The notes beneath the pieces are model-generated. The model ran no database searches. It saw only the letters and a program-made list of their open reading frames with translations, and was not told where the DNA came from. A stretch of DNA of 64,000 nucleotides from Elusimicrobiales bacterium (GTDB taxonomy: Bacteria; Elusimicrobiota; Elusimicrobia; Elusimicrobiales; UBA9959). Positions 61,002 through 64,000 of this stretch are shown piece after piece; position 1 is the first letter of the stretch; every line of letters begins with the position of its first letter. The DNA is taken from NCBI GenBank assembly GCA_023701245.1, contig JAMPXK010000004.1, positions 1 through 64,000 of the forward strand. Reading direction: 5' to 3'. The position numbers and the translations under genes are program-made.

Positions 61002-61082
61002 TCATCTTCGGCAGCCAGGCAACCCCCGCGGGCCCTCAGCTTTGCGCCGCCGGCTTTGGCCGGCTTTGCTATTGTCGGATAC
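61002..61082 (-). ncRNA. GEMM-I (cyclic dinucleotide) riboswitch-like leader of the giant gene
   Basis: Minus strand ATCCGACAATAGCAAAGCCGGCCAAAGCCGGCGGCGCAAAGCTGAGGGCCCGCGGGGGTTGCCTGGCTGCCGAAGATGAC; same landmarks as the 22942-23024 copy, but the P2 loop is CAAA instead of GAAA. Confidence 0.77.
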
Positions 61083-61098
61083 TGAACCTGAAATAAAC

Positions 61099-61228
61099 GC
61101 CCCGCCCTTTTGGGACACTCACCGCACGCTACTGAGCCGCACTGCACGTACCGCGTCTGTCTGCGACCATCCCGACACCGCAACCGCACGACCGCACACC
61201 GCTGCTGCACTAGCCAAAAGGGCGGGGC
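61099..61228. repeat. 15-bp perfect inverted repeat in the giant-gene leader, enclosing an ACCGCA-rich region
   Basis: GCCCCGCCCTTTTGG (61099-61113) and CCAAAAGGGCGGGGC (61214-61228). Confidence 0.85.
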
Positions 61229-61277
61229 ACCGCAACCAAACCGCAATCACACCGCAACCGCACTACGCTGCAATCAT

Positions 61278-61305
61278 ATTATAGCAGACGCACGGCATTT
61301 GTCAA
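61278..61305 (-). promoter_or_regulatory. Sigma70-type promoter for the giant-gene transcript
   Basis: Minus strand TTGACA (61300-61305), 16-nt spacer AATGCCGTGCGTCTGC, TATAAT (61278-61283). Confidence 0.8.
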
Positions 61306-61337
61306 GGCCCAATCCCTTGACAGGTCAAGCGGCAAGC

Positions 61338-62810
61338 TCAGCGGCCGGTATTGCCGGCGTTCTTATGGAATTTGGGCCAGGCGGAAACGGCCGGCCCGGC
61401 GGCCCCGTAGAAAGCGTACAATTTCCCGTCCGAGGCCCCGACATAGATCGTGCCGTCGGAGGCTATGGCGGGAGAAGACCGGACGTCGCCGCCGGCCGTG
61501 AACATCCACTTCTGCGTGCCATCCTGGTTCAGCGCGTAAAAGTTATCGTCATCGGAGCCGATATACACCGTGCCCGCGGCGTCCACCGCGGGAGAGGAAT
61601 AGATGGCGGCTCCGGAGGTAAAGGGCGGGAACCACTCTTTGGACCCGTCGTCCATTCTAAGCGAGTAGAACTGCCCCCCGCTGGACCCCACATACACCAC
61701 GCTGGCCGTGCCTACGGCCAGGGAGGCGTCCACCGGCATACCGAAATCCACCGATTCGGCCCACAATTGCACGCTGGTCACCTGGTCGATGGAGTAGACG
61801 TTGCCGTCGCCGCTGCCCACGTAAACCGAGCCGTCCCCGCCCAGAACGGGAGAAGACCTGACGGCTCCGCCGGTAGGGAAAGTCCAGTCCGCGGAGCCGT
61901 CCGCCGGGTTCAGCGCGTACACGTTCCCGTCGTCAGAGCCCGCGTAAATAGTGCCGCCGGAACCCACGGCCGGAGAAGACCTGACCGCGCTCCCGGCCGC
62001 AAAAAACCATTTTTGCGTGCCGTCGGTGTTCACCGCATAAAGGTTATTGTCATCGGAACCGGCGTAGATGGTGCCGTCCGCGGCTATAGCCGGGGAAGAC
62101 AGGACGCCGCCTCCGGCGGTAAAAGTCCAGGACAGGGAGCCGTCTACCGTACTCACCGCGTAAAGCCCCCCATTATCCGACCCAACGTAGACCGTGGTGC
62201 CCGCGCCGAGGGCCGGAGAGGAAAGAGCGGTGCCGCCGGCAGTGAACACCCACTTCTGGGTACCGGCGCCCGGGTTCACCGCGTACAGTTTCCCGTCATC
62301 CGCCGCGGCGTAAATGGTCCCGTCCGTCCCGATAGCGGGAGCGGTATTCAGCGCGCCGCCGGCGGTAAACACCCACTTCAAGGTGCCCTGGACCACCGCC
62401 TCTACGGTGAGCCCGCCCGCGGCAGTATCTTTGCCGTCGGAAACTACGCAGTTCACCGCGTAAACCCCGGGGTCGGAAGGCGCCACCCAGGTTACGCTCG
62501 CGCCGGACCCGGCCAGGACCCCGGCCGTAGAGGACCACACATAGTTCAGCGAGTCCCCATCGGGGTCGGAAGCGGTTATAGAGATAGTGGCGGTACCGCT
62601 CTCCGCCACGGTAGTGGAAACGGCGGTCACCGCGGAAACGACCGGCGCCCTGTTGGGGACCGACGGAGCAGCGGTCTGCGCCGCCCGCACTTTATCGTCC
62701 AGTATTGATACCCGTTTTTTCACCGCGGCCGGGCGGCCCAGGCTGAACCCGGCCGAAAGCGCGGCCGCGCAGCCGCAGAGCAGGAGCAGAAAAAGCGCCG
62801 GTCTCCTCAT
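61338..62810 (-). CDS. PQQ-like (BamB-type) beta-propeller lipoprotein with N-terminal Ig/cadherin-like domain
   Basis: Repeated GTIYAGSDDNNLYAVN.DGTQKWFFAAGSAVRSSPAV units; lipobox-like LLLLCGC; ends WPKFHKNAGNTGR. Confidence 0.85.
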   Translation of the reverse strand: MRRPALFLLLLCGCAAALSAGFSLGRPAAVKKRVSILDDKVRAAQTAAPSVPNRAPVVSAVTAVSTTVAESGTATISITASDPDGDSLNYVWSSTAGVLAGSGASVTWVAPSDPGVYAVNCVVSDGKDTAAGGLTVEAVVQGTLKWVFTAGGALNTAPAIGTDGTIYAAADDGKLYAVNPGAGTQKWVFTAGGTALSSPALGAGTTVYVGSDNGGLYAVSTVDGSLSWTFTAGGGVLSSPAIAADGTIYAGSDDNNLYAVNTDGTQKWFFAAGSAVRSSPAVGSGGTIYAGSDDGNVYALNPADGSADWTFPTGGAVRSSPVLGGDGSVYVGSGDGNVYSIDQVTSVQLWAESVDFGMPVDASLAVGTASVVYVGSSGGQFYSLRMDDGSKEWFPPFTSGAAIYSSPAVDAAGTVYIGSDDDNFYALNQDGTQKWMFTAGGDVRSSPAIASDGTIYVGASDGKLYAFYGAAGPAVSAWPKFHKNAGNTGR

Positions 62811-63334
62811 GGCCTGCCCCCGCCGAAATACACGTTAAAGCCCAGGTTTACCAGGAATTCCAGCCCGCTTTCAGTCAGGCTTGTTCCCTTATCCCTGACA
62901 GAAACGTACATGATCCCGGTGTCAGCCTGCAGGGAGAACCGCCGGCCCAGGCGGTATTCCACCCCGGCGTACAGCCCCCCGCCCCAGCCCTTGCCTTTTG
63001 AATACTCACCCTTGAAACTCAGGTAATCCGCCTCTATGGCCGCGTACGGGGAAAAAGCGCCGCTTCTCAGGCTCGCGGGGTAATGGTAATAGCGCAACCC
63101 ACCCACAAAAACCTTATCCTGGCCCTGCCCCAGCAACTCAAGACCCCTGCCGTCCGCCACAAAATACCGCAAAGATACTCCCGGGTAATTTACGCCCAGA
63201 TTAAAGGTTCCGGCCGTAACGGACGACGCCTGCAAAGCCGCCTCGCCGGCAGACGAAGCAGCGCCCGCGCGCCCGGGGCCGGGCGCCAGAAACATAACAG
63301 CCAGGATAACAATAGAGCGATATTTCACTGCCAT
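62807..63334 (-). CDS. Small outer-membrane beta-barrel-like protein
   Basis: Signal peptide; alternating pattern YAAIEADYLSFKGEYSKGKGWGGGLYAGVEYRLGRRFSLQADTGIMYVSV; 4-nt overlap with the next gene. Confidence 0.65.
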   Translation of the reverse strand: MAVKYRSIVILAVMFLAPGPGRAGAASSAGEAALQASSVTAGTFNLGVNYPGVSLRYFVADGRGLELLGQGQDKVFVGGLRYYHYPASLRSGAFSPYAAIEADYLSFKGEYSKGKGWGGGLYAGVEYRLGRRFSLQADTGIMYVSVRDKGTSLTESGLEFLVNLGFNVYFGGGRP

Positions 63335-63468
63335 AAGCCCAACCCCAAAGGCAGAACAAGGGCCTCCGGCCCGCCACCCGACCTGGATATCATAATGGAA
63401 AAACCTGGGAAAAGGCTCAAGAAAAGTTCAAATCCGGCTCAGATCTTTTGCCTGGCCGCCAGGGAACG

Positions 63469-64000
63469 CTACTTTTTTTTGCCCGCCTTCGTTTTCGAGG
63501 GCCTGCGGGAAACGGCCGCGGCTTTTATCTCAGGATCGGCGTCGGAAAGGTGTTTGAGAAGTTCCGCGTCCGCCGAGGGGGTCTTCATGCGGGACAAGAC
63601 GCCGGCCGCCGCCCTGCGGGCCCTAAGGGTACCCTTGCGGTCGGCCAGCGTGCCGCCTATTACCGAAACAGCCACGGTGCTGGTATCCACCGCGAGCGAA
63701 TTCACCACCGCCATCCGGACGGCTTCGGCCGGGTCCACGGCCAGCGCGCCAAGCTTTTTGGCCGCTTCGGGTTCGCCCACCTTGGGAGCCAGGGCCCTGG
63801 CCGCGGCCTGCCTCACGGCCTTGTTCTTGTCGTCCGCGGCCTCAGAGGCGCAAACATATGCCCAGGTAGACGCCTGCACGTTAAGGGCGTCCACTATCTG
63901 TACGCGCAGGTAAGCGTCGCCCTCTTTCCTGAACTGCGCGGCCAGCGCCTCATAGGCGGCCTCCGTGCGCTGGGCGCCCAGGTAATAAACAGCTTCGAGG
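63469..64000 (-). CDS. HEAT-repeat protein, C-terminal part (5' end beyond the window)
   Basis: Frame stays open past the listed GTG at 63894: LEAVYYLGAQRTEAAYEALAAQFRKEGDAYLRVQIVDALNV...; HEAT-like NKAVRQAAARALAPKVG. Confidence 0.7.
   Translation of the reverse strand, partial: LEAVYYLGAQRTEAAYEALAAQFRKEGDAYLRVQIVDALNVQASTWAYVCASEAADDKNKAVRQAAARALAPKVGEPEAAKKLGALAVDPAEAVRMAVVNSLAVDTSTVAVSVIGGTLADRKGTLRARRAAAGVLSRMKTPSADAELLKHLSDADPEIKAAAVSRRPSKTKAGKKK

Noticed and set aside
61121-61262. ACCGCA repeat cluster as a CRISPR array
   Set aside because: Repeat units are 6 nt with irregular 0-50-nt gaps; no 20-40-nt repeats with uniform spacers.

Overview
The window is GC-rich bacterial DNA, consistent with Elusimicrobiota or a related phylum (lineage is inference only). 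Positions 1-16.6 kb hold ordinary genes: the mfd N-terminus, alr, a YhiN/HI0933-family flavoprotein, a class A PBP, two parvulin-type PPIases, pdxA, a YgjV-like protein, ddl, mnmA, and motB/motA/flbD. These are followed by a long coiled-coil protein and a protein that looks like a FliF-FliG fusion with C-terminal TPRs. Next come a PorV/UPF0164-like outer-membrane barrel with TPRs and one uninterrupted 12,501-aa minus-strand ORF (23279-60784, about 59% of the window). The giant ORF encodes a predicted secreted surface protein: signal peptide, two beta-propeller-like modules, 55 hand-counted Ig-like repeats, about 17 filamin/invasin-like modules, a block with DxDxDG-like loops, FN3, and a FlgD/T9SS-type-A-like C-terminus. 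The most interesting signal is regulatory. The PorV-like gene and the giant gene each have a near-consensus sigma70 promoter (TTGACA-N16-TATAAT), a shared TGTCAA/TTGACA operator-like arrangement, and a leader matching the GEMM-I (cyclic dinucleotide) riboswitch. In both leaders the nucleotide aligned with Vc2 G20 appears to be A, the GEMM-Ib (cGAMP-type) signature. This suggests a cyclic-dinucleotide-controlled giant adhesin/PorV regulon next to a noncanonical MotAB/FliFG motor locus. The distal end holds a PQQ-type propeller lipoprotein, a small barrel protein and a partial HEAT-repeat protein.
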